This document shows positions 52,862-60,544 of a stretch of DNA of 64,000 nucleotides, in pieces. Where the stretch lies: contig NZ_FNYL01000008.1 of assembly GCF_900109045.1 (NCBI RefSeq), forward strand, positions 124,001 to 188,000, given 5' to 3'. The position numbers and the translations under genes are program-made. The notes under the pieces are model-generated. The model did not search any database. It worked only from the letters and a program-made list of their open reading frames with translations, and was not told where the DNA came from. This stretch comes from Dyadobacter sp. SG02. Lineage in GTDB: Bacteria; Bacteroidota; Bacteroidia; Cytophagales; Spirosomataceae. The stretch's first letter is position 1. Every line of letters begins with the position of its first letter.

Positions 52862-54003
52862 TAAAACAACGATAATTGGTTAATGTTCTTGGGTTTGGTC
52901 CTGGGTAAAATAGAGTCTCCTGGCGTAATGCCTCCGTCGAGCATCATCTTTATCTCCGGAATTGAGGATGCGGTTTTAACCAGCGTGCCCTCTGGTGTCG
53001 GTTCAAGAACGAGGATTTCATCGAGTGATATACCCCTGTCGTTTAGAAGATCTGAGCTGTGCGATGTTAGTATAATTTGTCGTTTCTTGGGTTTTTGAAG
53101 TTTGTAAATTAGAGACGGAATTTTTGAAACGATCGCTCCATTCAAGGATAACTCGGGTTCTTCCAACAATAATAGCCCGTCTCCGTCCTGCAAGGACCAG
53201 AGTAGTCCAATTAGCCTAAGAGTTCCATCTGAGAATTGATCCTCACGTTGCTTTCCCGCCTTTGGACGCCAATGTTCATAAATAGCTTCCAGGTGCGGCC
53301 GGCCATTTTCTTCTGTATAGTTAAATTCCCTAAACTGTGGAACGGCAACTTTGAGTGCAAATTCAATTTTTTTGAGCCACGCCCTTCTGGTCTTTTCATT
53401 TACTTTGGATATTCTTTCAAGAAATCCTTTGCCAAATGGATCGCCAGGTAAATCAGGTCCGGTAAATGATTGCGGATGCTTTAATAGCTGTGGTAGCAAA
53501 TGCAAATACACCACATTTTCAAAATGCCTATTTATCTCACGGAATTCCTTGTTTGCATTGATTTGCTCAAGGTGAGTTTGTGTAAGCCTCTCCTGATCAT
53601 TTTTATCATTTTTATCGGGCCTATCTAAAATTAGCTTGTCGCCATGCCAAACTTTTTCATGTGTCAAGTATGGAAGCCTGTGCCCGCGTGTCTCCTGCTT
53701 AATTCCAATCGAGTATTTCCACAAGGTTTTTTCATGATCATCTTCTGAAAAATGGACTTCAATGGTTACATCTGGAAATGCACGTGCAGATAGGCTTCTT
53801 ATTTTTGAAATACCCCCTCTATCCGTCACAGCCTTTTGTAATCCACCACCTGGCTTGGCTATGTCTCTAAGAAAGCGGAACACATCTAAAAGATTTGACT
53901 TCCCGGAAGCATTTGGCCCTGCTACAAATACTCTGTCTCGAAGAGGTACATCGACTTCTTTGAAGTTCTTCCAGTTTTTTAATTTAATTCTTGAGATAAT
54001 CAT
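52861..54003 (-). CDS. AAA-family ATPase (OLD/SMC-like, AAA_21 type)
   Basis: A 380-residue ATPase with the Walker A GPNASGKSNLLDVFRFL at about residue 30, the signature FSDGTLRLIGLLWSL, the Walker B LLLLEEPELSL with catalytic Glu, and the switch His in LTSHSSDLL. The arrangement is that of OLD-type or SMC-like ATPases. It heads a two-gene unit with the TOPRIM-like protein. The composition is AT-rich, like other accessory genes here. Alone it could also be a general repair ATPase. Confidence 0.8.
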   Translation of the reverse strand: MIISRIKLKNWKNFKEVDVPLRDRVFVAGPNASGKSNLLDVFRFLRDIAKPGGGLQKAVTDRGGISKIRSLSARAFPDVTIEVHFSEDDHEKTLWKYSIGIKQETRGHRLPYLTHEKVWHGDKLILDRPDKNDKNDQERLTQTHLEQINANKEFREINRHFENVVYLHLLPQLLKHPQSFTGPDLPGDPFGKGFLERISKVNEKTRRAWLKKIEFALKVAVPQFREFNYTEENGRPHLEAIYEHWRPKAGKQREDQFSDGTLRLIGLLWSLQDGDGLLLLEEPELSLNGAIVSKIPSLIYKLQKPKKRQIILTSHSSDLLNDRGISLDEILVLEPTPEGTLVKTASSIPEIKMMLDGGITPGDSILPRTKPKNINQLSLF

Positions 54004-54080
54004 GTTGTACTAGTCAGACGATTGTCAATACCATTTATAATGGAATTTGCATATTGGTAGAAGGTCGATAATTCTTAGAG

Positions 54081-54503
54081 CTAATTTCTTACAATCAACC
54101 TCTCCAACCTCCCCATCATCTCATCCTTCTCCTTCAACATCCGCTCATAAAGCGCAATCTTCTCCTCATGAAGCTGCAAAAGTTTATCAATAGGATGAAA
54201 AGTCGGATTGTTATTAACGGCATTGAGCATAGAACTGTCATTGAACGTATTCGAAATAACATTCACCGCCTTTTCCTCGTCGAAATTTCGGAGCGCTTCC
54301 ACGGGTATTTTGAGTATAGCTGATACTTGTTCCAGGATGTCGGAATCGATTTTTTCTCTCTGTTCGAGTAATGAGATTCTTTGCTGGTTCCAATCGCTAC
54401 CGAGTTCGAAGGCAAGGAAATCCTGTTTGATGCCGAGCATTTCTCGAAAGCGCTTGACGTTGCGGCCTTCGTGGATCTTCGGGTTGGAGGTAGTATGTGT
54501 CAT
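54081..54503 (-). CDS. XRE-family helix-turn-helix regulator
   Basis: A 140-residue protein. The HTH spans about residues 14-70 (NVKRFREMLGIKQDFLAFEL, WNQQRISLLEQREKIDSDIL, VSAILKIPVEALRNF), and the C-terminus (LQLHEEKIALYERMLKEKDE) is a coiled coil for dimerisation. I choose ATG 54503; the open frame continues upstream without family character. It is divergent from a small gene at 54682. Its target is unknown; it may control the accessory cluster. Confidence 0.8.
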   Translation of the reverse strand: MTHTTSNPKIHEGRNVKRFREMLGIKQDFLAFELGSDWNQQRISLLEQREKIDSDILEQVSAILKIPVEALRNFDEEKAVNVISNTFNDSSMLNAVNNNPTFHPIDKLLQLHEEKIALYERMLKEKDEMMGRLERLIVRN

Positions 54504-54681
54504 ACAGAAAGCGATTTCGTTGAAATGGCAATTTATATAAATCCGGCGGGAAGTTTTCGGGTAATTTACAGGTATTTCGGCGTAAGTTACCGGGCCGCTG
54601 TATTGAATACAATTGGCGGGAATGCGTGCTTTACTGAAAACGTAAAGGCAAGTTTTGTCCCACACTTCCAAAACCGACCCC

Positions 54682-54945
54682 ATGAACACAGAAACACACG
54701 CACTCGCCCCCTCGGACCCGACCTTGCTGGCCTATGGCCGGGAAGTAGGCAAGCTCCTGAGCAGCAGCAGCGCCGAAAGCTGGTCCAACGAACTCTGGAC
54801 GATTTTCACCGGCTACATCATCTCCCTCAAAGAACAAGGCCACGCGCCGGAGCTTTGTGATACTTACTTTTCGTTTAAGGAGTTAATTGCGTTTTTTGCA
54901 GAGGTGGAGCGGATTGGGCGAGGGGAGGGCTCTATTCGGGCTTGA
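54682..54945 (+). CDS. Small hypothetical protein
   Basis: An 87-residue protein (MNTETHALAPSDPTLLAYGR onward) with a predicted helical core SNELWTIFTGYIISLKEQGH. No family I can name. The ATG at 54682 is used rather than 54655, since the extra nine residues look unrelated. Its 3' end overlaps the convergent 50-residue gene by 14 bp. It is divergent from the XRE regulator. Confidence 0.6.
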   Translation: MNTETHALAPSDPTLLAYGREVGKLLSSSSAESWSNELWTIFTGYIISLKEQGHAPELCDTYFSFKELIAFFAEVERIGRGEGSIRA

Positions 54946-55084
54946 TATGCGTGATTTTGCCGTCTCGCATTACTACGAGTACGCTGTTTTTTTGCTTCTT
55001 GAATTCGATGAGCTTCTCATAGGCCTTGTCTAGGCCGGGGAGGAGCTTGTCTCTAAATTCCAATTGCTCTTTAACTGTCTTCAT
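54932..55084 (-). CDS. 50-residue hypothetical protein next to the HigA-like gene
   Basis: An intact small frame (MKTVKEQLEFRDKLLPGLDK, then LIEFKKQKNSVLVVMRDGKI) starting 12 bp after the HigA-like stop, so co-transcription is likely. It is helical and basic with no transmembrane part. It does not look like HigB. It was too short for usual gene cut-offs. Confidence 0.5.
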   Translation of the reverse strand: MKTVKEQLEFRDKLLPGLDKAYEKLIEFKKQKNSVLVVMRDGKITHIKPE

Positions 55085-55096
55085 ACTGCCTAAACG

Positions 55097-55432
55097 TCAA
55101 GCTTTGCCTTCATTTATCATTTCATTTTCCAGCGGCCAGAATCGCTTTATTGCTTTCCGGTCTATATTTCTTTTCGCTTGCCAAAGATCGTAGTTAATTT
55201 GGACGTCACGCCAGAATTCGGCACTCATTCCAAACGCCTCCGACAATCGTATGCACATTTCGGCGTCGACTGGCCTTCGCTCATGTAGGATATTTGATAG
55301 TGCCTTACGGGTAATGCCAAGTCCTTCCGCGACCATTGTAAGCGTCAACTTATGTCCCAAGTCATCTTTCAGACCGTCGATAATTTCTTTCAAAATTGCG
55401 CCTGGGGAGGACGGCCGCATTCCTCGTTTCAT
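55097..55432 (-). CDS. HigA-family antitoxin, no HigB in sight
   Basis: A 111-residue XRE-type protein of the HigA addiction-module family: HPG-like PSSPGAILKEIIDGL, HTH region LTMVAEGLGITRKALSNILH and the family motif RPVDAEMCIRLSEAFGMSAE. HigA normally follows a HigB toxin gene. Here the 230 bp upstream encode no toxin, so this is a solitary antitoxin that may act as a regulator. The 50-residue gene follows it by 12 bp. Confidence 0.8.
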   Translation of the reverse strand: MKRGMRPSSPGAILKEIIDGLKDDLGHKLTLTMVAEGLGITRKALSNILHERRPVDAEMCIRLSEAFGMSAEFWRDVQINYDLWQAKRNIDRKAIKRFWPLENEMINEGKA

Positions 55433-55568
55433 GTTCGTTTAGCAATAAGAAATGTTGGGGAAAGTGTATTTACTCGAAGAATGATTAGCCGGCAGGAACG
55501 AACATGCGAACGGCAGTAATATCGTCTTAATAACTCTTATTTCTCACCGAATCCACATAGCGGGACGC

Positions 55569-55587
55569 ACCCAAGTTTAAACTGGGT
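55569..55587. promoter_or_regulatory. Palindromic operator-like element upstream of the 2H gene
   Basis: ACCCAAGTTTAAACTGGGT is a near-perfect palindrome (one extra A). Between HigA and the 2H-like gene, it is a candidate HTH-binding site. Confidence 0.4.
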
Positions 55588-55595
55588 GTAATCGA

Positions 55596-55663
55596 AATAA
55601 TCACTTTTCACGAAAACAGTCAATAAATAATTACTTTTCACGAGAAATAAGTGTTTTTCACAA
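55596..55663. repeat. Three helically phased direct repeats upstream of the 2H gene
   Basis: AATAATCACTTTTCACGA (55596-55613), AATAATTACTTTTCACGA (55626-55643) and AATAAGTGTTTTTCACAA (55646-55663) lie at 30- and 20-bp offsets, roughly on one face of the helix, ending at the ATG at 55664. Confidence 0.6.
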
Positions 55664-56239
55664 ATGAGCCAGCCGATCCGCTACATCATCGCCATACGTC
55701 CGCCCGCGGACATCATCGCGGAAGTGAGAGGAATGAAGCTGGCTTTGAAGAAAGCCATTGGCGGTTTCTACAATAGCGTCAATTCAGAAGCGCACATTAC
55801 GCTCTTTGAGTTTTATGCCTTGGACAAGTATTATCCGGCATTGCTGGAAGAATGTACAAGGGCGGCTAGAAGTCTGGAACCATTCGAACTGGAATTTCAG
55901 GGCTTTCATCACTTCTCGGGGAGTGGAGCATTTTACGTGCATCTGACCAGCGAATCGTCGAGCTCGGTTATTGACCGGTGCATTCAATTCCGGCAGACAT
56001 TCAGTCCCGAGATTCTAAGTATCCACACCGAAGGCTGGACCGACATGTTCGAAACACCGCACATGACTATCGGCAGGCGGCTGCAACCGCATTGGATCGA
56101 TATAGCATACTCGCTTTTTAAAGATTTCAACGCCCAATTTTGGTGCAATTCCCTCGCCATTCGAAAATTCAACGGCGATAGAAAGCAGTTCGATGTCATT
56201 GCTGAGCTTCCCATGATCGGAACGAACCTCAAGTCTTAG
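55664..56239 (+). CDS. 2H phosphoesterase (2'-5' RNA ligase family)
   Basis: A 191-residue protein with the two HxT motifs of 2H phosphoesterases: AHITLFE at about residue 43 and PHMTIGR at about residue 131. N-terminal MSQPIRYIIAIRPP is typical. Members cleave 2',3'-cyclic or 2'-5' linked nucleotides; the substrate here is unknown. Three phased repeats precede it. The next gene is 13 bp downstream. Confidence 0.85.
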   Translation: MSQPIRYIIAIRPPADIIAEVRGMKLALKKAIGGFYNSVNSEAHITLFEFYALDKYYPALLEECTRAARSLEPFELEFQGFHHFSGSGAFYVHLTSESSSSVIDRCIQFRQTFSPEILSIHTEGWTDMFETPHMTIGRRLQPHWIDIAYSLFKDFNAQFWCNSLAIRKFNGDRKQFDVIAELPMIGTNLKS

Positions 56240-56252
56240 CTAACCTATAATA

Positions 56253-56711
56253 ATGCAACCAGACTACTTTCTCCACGGCCGAAAGGTAACGCTAGTCGAA
56301 TACGATACTGCAACCAACTGGTCGGACCACCTTCCATATGCCAACTGGCTTTGTGTATTGGTCAGCGACGATCGCGAGCGGCGATATCTGGATGAGGTAA
56401 TCAGTAAAATCATTGCGAAAGATGTGTGCTGGGTCGCGACAATCGGCAACCAATGTGAATGGGTGCATGACCTGATTGACGAGGAGATTGCCTTTCGGCA
56501 GGTAGATATTGAACCGCTGTATTTACCGAAGCACGATATTATGACGACTTTTCACCGTGATTTCACCGAGGGAATCTGGTTTTCGATCGTCGCGGCGCAT
56601 GATGATGATTTTGAGATCGAAACGGTTGTCATGTTGGATTTGACGCGAGGCGCCAGGAAGGACGACATTGATGCGGCTTTGGCAAAAATTTCCGAAGAAG
56701 AAAATTGTTAG
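56253..56711 (+). CDS. Hypothetical protein, DUF-like
   Basis: A 152-residue acidic protein (IVAAHDDDFEIETVVMLDLT) with mixed alpha/beta sequence and no motif I recognise. Start ATG 56253 follows the 2H gene by 13 bp, so they are probably co-transcribed. Confidence 0.55.
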   Translation: MQPDYFLHGRKVTLVEYDTATNWSDHLPYANWLCVLVSDDRERRYLDEVISKIIAKDVCWVATIGNQCEWVHDLIDEEIAFRQVDIEPLYLPKHDIMTTFHRDFTEGIWFSIVAAHDDDFEIETVVMLDLTRGARKDDIDAALAKISEEENC

Positions 56712-56748
56712 CCGAAAGCAGTGCGATTGCTATTTATTTAGATAAACA

Positions 56749-56781
56749 AAAAGAGACGAGCAGCCACAAACCGCTCGTCCC
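56749..56781 (-). terminator. Terminator of the leftward amino-sugar cluster
   Basis: GACGAGC (56755-56761) and GCTCGTC (56773-56779) form a stem; on the minus strand it is followed by CTCTTTTTG. It lies after the 56841 gene's stop on that strand. Confidence 0.6.
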
Positions 56782-56795
56782 GAAGAAATCTATTA

Positions 56796-56815
56796 CCGTC
56801 GTCTTAAGACGACGG
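56796..56815. repeat. 20-bp perfect palindrome related to the 61974 hairpin
   Basis: CCGTCGTCTTAAGACGACGG is a perfect palindrome next to TCTATTA, as at 61971-61978. Probably a dispersed repetitive palindrome. Confidence 0.6.
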
Positions 56816-56840
56816 CTAAAGACTAGTTTTTTGCCATCAC

Positions 56841-58226
56841 TTACTTCCCACCCTTCGCCTGCTTCAACGCCGACGTCGTCAGCCAATACTTCGCAATCAT
56901 ATTCGGCACCTCCCATTCAGGCAATTTGCCTGCTTTGAGATACTCCATATACTTGTTAGCTACCTGCGCGAAGTGCGACTCGTGCCCTGTATCGTATTTG
57001 GCATCAATCACAACTTCCCAACCCGCAGCGATCTTTTTCAGCTCGATGCCCGGGAATTTGTCCTGAACACCTTTGAATGCGGCCGTAACGGCGTCTTCGT
57101 AAGCTTTGCTTTTATCGGTGGTTTCGATGTAAAGAACCGGTTTATATTTCTGGTCTTTGCCCTGGCGGACGATCAGGTTGGCTTTTGAGCCTTTCATGAT
57201 CGAGTAATGCGTGTCGCCGGTGCCTTCGGGGGCCTGGAAGTTCCAGATCACGGATACTTTCGCGTGCACGCCTTTCAGGGTGTAGTTCAGCTCGCCATTG
57301 GAATACACATTCAGCAACGAGTCCTTCACGTCCTTTTTGAGGAAATCAGGATAGGTTTCGCTTTTAGTAACGAGTTTGAATTGTGACGGCGTGAGCTGGG
57401 TGGCGGTACGCTTGGTCGAGAGGAGTTGAATGTCCTTTTGATAATCCAAAGACACATTCGGGAAGCAGCTCCATTGCACGAGGTCCACGAGGTGGGTCGT
57501 GACGTCTACCATCCCTTCGCCTTGCTGGTTTACATCAAAAAACCAGGTAGGGCGTACCAGCGCCTCGCCGGAAATGTATTTAAAAAAGTGGTGAACGCTT
57601 TCTTTGGACACCGCAGGGTTACCGGGTGTGCCTTTTTGCAACTCGCCGAAAATGTCGGGCAACAATGCGAGTTCGCGTTGCAGGGTGTTGGTGATCTCAT
57701 AACGCTCGGTCATGATGTCGTACAGGAGCACCTTATTCTTGTCGGCGCTCGTGAATGCTTCTTTCAGTTTGTCAAAACCAGCCGCGTCGATGGCCATCGG
57801 TTTGTCGGCGAGGACGTTAAGACCTGCGTCTACTGATTTTTTGATAAAATCGGTTTTCTTCTGGTTGTTACCCGCCAGCACCACTACATTGCCTTTTTTC
57901 TCCGAAATCATTTTTTCAAAGAAATCGGTGCCGGTGTAAACCTCTTCTTTCCAATGCGTCGGGTCCTCTGGGCGGGTGTTATATTTCTCCACCTTGTCGA
58001 GGTAAGCCTTCACATCCGGGCCTTCGGACGCGTACACGTGCACGACGGAATCAACGTCGGCGTACATGGATTTCTGGACCAGCGCCGCATGGAAGTGGCC
58101 GGGCTCCACCACGATCAGGCTCAGCGGTTTCTTCTCCTCATTCTTTGCTTCCTCCTTTTTCGAATTACATCCCTGATTGAATACCATTGCGCTCAATAAC
58201 GCGATTGTCAAGAGTTCTTTTCTCAT
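56841..58226 (-). CDS. Exported Gfo/Idh/MocA-type protein with Oxidoreduct_C domain
   Basis: A 461-residue protein with signal peptide and a Cys after about 20 residues (FNQGC), so possibly a lipoprotein. The NAD-binding fold is imperfect (LIVVEPGHFHAALVQKSMY), but the EKP-like motif is ADKPMAIDAAGF and the C-terminal VDVTTHLVDLVQWSCF fits the Gfo/Idh C-domain with PF16490-like extension. Exported Gfo/Idh proteins can act on glycosides by an oxidise-eliminate-reduce mechanism (as in GH109); that is inference. Last gene of the nag cluster. ATG 58226 chosen for its signal peptide. Confidence 0.8.
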   Translation of the reverse strand: MRKELLTIALLSAMVFNQGCNSKKEEAKNEEKKPLSLIVVEPGHFHAALVQKSMYADVDSVVHVYASEGPDVKAYLDKVEKYNTRPEDPTHWKEEVYTGTDFFEKMISEKKGNVVVLAGNNQKKTDFIKKSVDAGLNVLADKPMAIDAAGFDKLKEAFTSADKNKVLLYDIMTERYEITNTLQRELALLPDIFGELQKGTPGNPAVSKESVHHFFKYISGEALVRPTWFFDVNQQGEGMVDVTTHLVDLVQWSCFPNVSLDYQKDIQLLSTKRTATQLTPSQFKLVTKSETYPDFLKKDVKDSLLNVYSNGELNYTLKGVHAKVSVIWNFQAPEGTGDTHYSIMKGSKANLIVRQGKDQKYKPVLYIETTDKSKAYEDAVTAAFKGVQDKFPGIELKKIAAGWEVVIDAKYDTGHESHFAQVANKYMEYLKAGKLPEWEVPNMIAKYWLTTSALKQAKGGK

Positions 58227-58271
58227 TTGAATGGGTTGAGGTAATACATGCAAGATAGCTCCGGTGCGGAA

Positions 58272-59048
58272 CTATGCCTGCGAGTATGACGAAATTTCTT
58301 TGAGTTTCCCTGAACTTGCCTTGTCGATGAAAAGGATCGCATTCGGGTGCGTGCGCAGGATTGTCGACGGGAATGCCTCCTGAATGTCCTCGGCTACGGT
58401 ATGGTAAATCGCCTGCGCCTTTTTCTCGCCCGGGACAATGCAGAATGCGTTTTTGGCCTTCATCAAAGTTGGAATGGTGAGGGTCAATGCGGTTTGCGGT
58501 ACTTCGCCGAAAGTATCGAAGCATTCGTCGTTCACCTGCTGCTGGCGGCAGGCGTCGTCGAGTTCCACCACTTTCACTTCCAATGGATCATCGAAAAACG
58601 CCACATGCGGGTCGTTGAATGCCAAATGTCCATTCTCGCCAATACCCAGACAAACGATATCGATCGGGTTCTCGCGGAGCAGTTTCGCATAGTGGTCGCA
58701 TTCTTCCTGCGGATCGGTAGCGTTACCGTCGAGGTACGAAACAGAACGCACAGGCACATGATCGAACAACCGTACTTTCAGGAAATACCCGAAATTCTGC
58801 GGCGCATCGGCGGCGATGCCGATGTATTCATCCATATGAAATGCATTGATCTTCTCCCATTGAATGCCCGCTTCGTCTTTCAATGCGGCCAGAAATTCAT
58901 TCTGTGAAGGAGCGGAAGCGAAAATGATATTCACAAATTCCTTGGTATCCTGAACCTCCCGGATCTTGTCGGCAACGGCTTTGGCCGCGTTTTCGCCCAT
59001 TTCCTGCCGGGTTTCGAAGATCTTTATTTCAAGCTGGTCAACTTTCAT
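58272..59048 (-). CDS. nagB: Glucosamine-6-phosphate deaminase
   Basis: A 258-residue enzyme that turns glucosamine-6-phosphate into fructose-6-phosphate and ammonia. Motifs: NAFHMDEYIGI with the catalytic Asp, GIGENGHLAFNDP, and the C-terminal ILRTHPNAILFIDKAS. Starts 1 bp after the nagA stop, so the two are translated as a unit. Confidence 0.93.
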   Translation of the reverse strand: MKVDQLEIKIFETRQEMGENAAKAVADKIREVQDTKEFVNIIFASAPSQNEFLAALKDEAGIQWEKINAFHMDEYIGIAADAPQNFGYFLKVRLFDHVPVRSVSYLDGNATDPQEECDHYAKLLRENPIDIVCLGIGENGHLAFNDPHVAFFDDPLEVKVVELDDACRQQQVNDECFDTFGEVPQTALTLTIPTLMKAKNAFCIVPGEKKAQAIYHTVAEDIQEAFPSTILRTHPNAILFIDKASSGKLKEISSYSQA

Positions 59049-59049
59049 T

Positions 59050-60249
59050 TTATGTGGTAGTTAAATTTTGTATAGCGTTATGGTAAACTGTTTTTCCTTT
59101 AATTATGGTCCTCTGAACGCAAATGTCGGCGTCGAAAATGACGATATCGGCATCTTTGCCCGCTACTAATGTGCCCTTGCGATCGTGTACGCCCATAATG
59201 CGGGCAGGCGTGGCGCTCGCCATCCGCACCGCATCGAGCAGCGACACATCGGCCATATTGACCATCGTACGCACCAGCCGGTCGGCTGTGGAAACGCTTC
59301 CGGCAAACGAAGTGCGGTCGGGCAACTTGGCCACGCCATCCTCGACGATCACTTTCAATCCGTTTTTAAGCGAACCGAGTGTACTTTCGCCATCCGGCAT
59401 TCCCGCAGCGCGCATGGCATCCGTAATCAATGCAATACGATCCGGGCCTTTGATTTTATAAATGAGTTTCAAAAGCGGCGCGGGTAAATGCACGCCATCG
59501 GCGATGATCTCGACATCCATATCGAGCAAAAAGGCGCTCTCAATCGTTCCCGCGTACCGGAACGCATTCCTGCGCGTCACGCCCGACATGGCCGAGTACA
59601 AATGCGTCGCGAGTGTGTAGCCATTTTCGTAGGCTTCCAGCACTTCTTCATAAATCGCATCCGTATGCGCCACCGCTGCCAGAATGCCTTTTTGTTTTAA
59701 TCTTTTCCCAAAATCAATAGCCCCCGGCAGCTCCGGCGCAGCGCTCCAACGGGTAATGGAGTTGGAATATGCCAACACTTCCTCATACTCTGCGGGATCG
59801 GGATTGCGGATATAACGCGGGTCCTGCGCGCCGCGCTGGCTTAATGCGAAATAGGGCCCTTCCAAATGCATCCCCAGAAACTGCGCGCCGTTGAAGTTGG
59901 TCGCATTCGCCTTTTCATAGAAATCCAGCGTTTCGAGTAAATCCTCTTTTTCAGCCGTCAATGTAGTAGGAACCAATGCCGTGGTACCATATTGCGCATG
60001 CGTCTCTGCGATTTTAAGAAACGCCTCCACGCTTCCATCCATGAAATCATGCCCGCCACCACCATGAATATGCAGGTCGATAAAGCCGGGAGCTACATAA
60101 TGTCCACCCGCATCAATCACCTCCGCCCCCGGAAAATCCACATCCCGCGTTTCAATTCCGATGATGATTCCATCTTCAACCAGCACAGTCCCGTTCCGAA
60201 TGTAGCGGTACGGGGTGATGATGGTTCCGTTTATTATTTTTAATCGCAT
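59050..60249 (-). CDS. nagA: N-acetylglucosamine-6-phosphate deacetylase
   Basis: A 399-residue metal-dependent amidohydrolase that deacetylates GlcNAc-6-phosphate. Metal and catalytic positions are visible: FIDLHIHGGGGHDFMDG, MHLEGPYFALSQRGAQDPRY (Glu), VAHTDAIYEEV (His), THLYSAMSGVTRRN (His) and ALITDAMRAAGMPDG (Asp). ATG 60249 gives the true N-terminus; the open frame upstream only crosses repeats. It precedes nagB directly and follows the transporter. Confidence 0.94.
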   Translation of the reverse strand: MRLKIINGTIITPYRYIRNGTVLVEDGIIIGIETRDVDFPGAEVIDAGGHYVAPGFIDLHIHGGGGHDFMDGSVEAFLKIAETHAQYGTTALVPTTLTAEKEDLLETLDFYEKANATNFNGAQFLGMHLEGPYFALSQRGAQDPRYIRNPDPAEYEEVLAYSNSITRWSAAPELPGAIDFGKRLKQKGILAAVAHTDAIYEEVLEAYENGYTLATHLYSAMSGVTRRNAFRYAGTIESAFLLDMDVEIIADGVHLPAPLLKLIYKIKGPDRIALITDAMRAAGMPDGESTLGSLKNGLKVIVEDGVAKLPDRTSFAGSVSTADRLVRTMVNMADVSLLDAVRMASATPARIMGVHDRKGTLVAGKDADIVIFDADICVQRTIIKGKTVYHNAIQNLTTT

Positions 60250-60293
60250 TCGTTTTGAATTGTTGAAATTGTGGCCCCGTGCCACCCAAAAAC

Positions 60294-60420
60294 ATTACGG
60301 TTCGCAAATATTACGTTCGCAAATATTACGGTTCGCAAATACTACGGTTCACAAATATTACGGTTCACAAATATTATGAACTACAAATATCACGGTCTAC
60401 AAATATTACGGTCTACAAAT
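60294..60420 (+). repeat. 16-bp minisatellite, eight units
   Basis: Eight near-identical tandem units of ATTACGGTTCGCAAAT, drifting to ATTACGGTCTACAAAT, run straight into the left arm of a palindromic repeat that has the same sequence. The array lies between nagA and the transporter gene. Confidence 0.85.
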
Positions 60421-60520
60421 ATTACGGTGCCCTGCACCTTAACGCTCAGGTGCAGAGCACCGTAATATTTGTAGACGTTTGATGATCGATGATGGGTAGA
60501 TAGGTGCAGCGCACCGTAAT
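60413..60520. repeat. Palindromic repeat, copy C, attached to the minisatellite
   Basis: Inner arms of 27 bp (60413-60439 and 60448-60474, one mismatch) around an 8-nt loop, and the right outer arm (AGGTGCAGCGCACCGTAAT at 60502-60520). The left outer arm is missing and the minisatellite takes its place. Same family as copies A and B at 48752 and 49186. Confidence 0.8.
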
Positions 60521-60544
60521 AATTGATTAATGATTACGCATTTT

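Noticed and set aside
60271..60482. Two 64-67-codon plus-strand frames across the minisatellite
   Set aside because: They only translate the 16-bp repeat and palindrome arms; no start signal or homologue.
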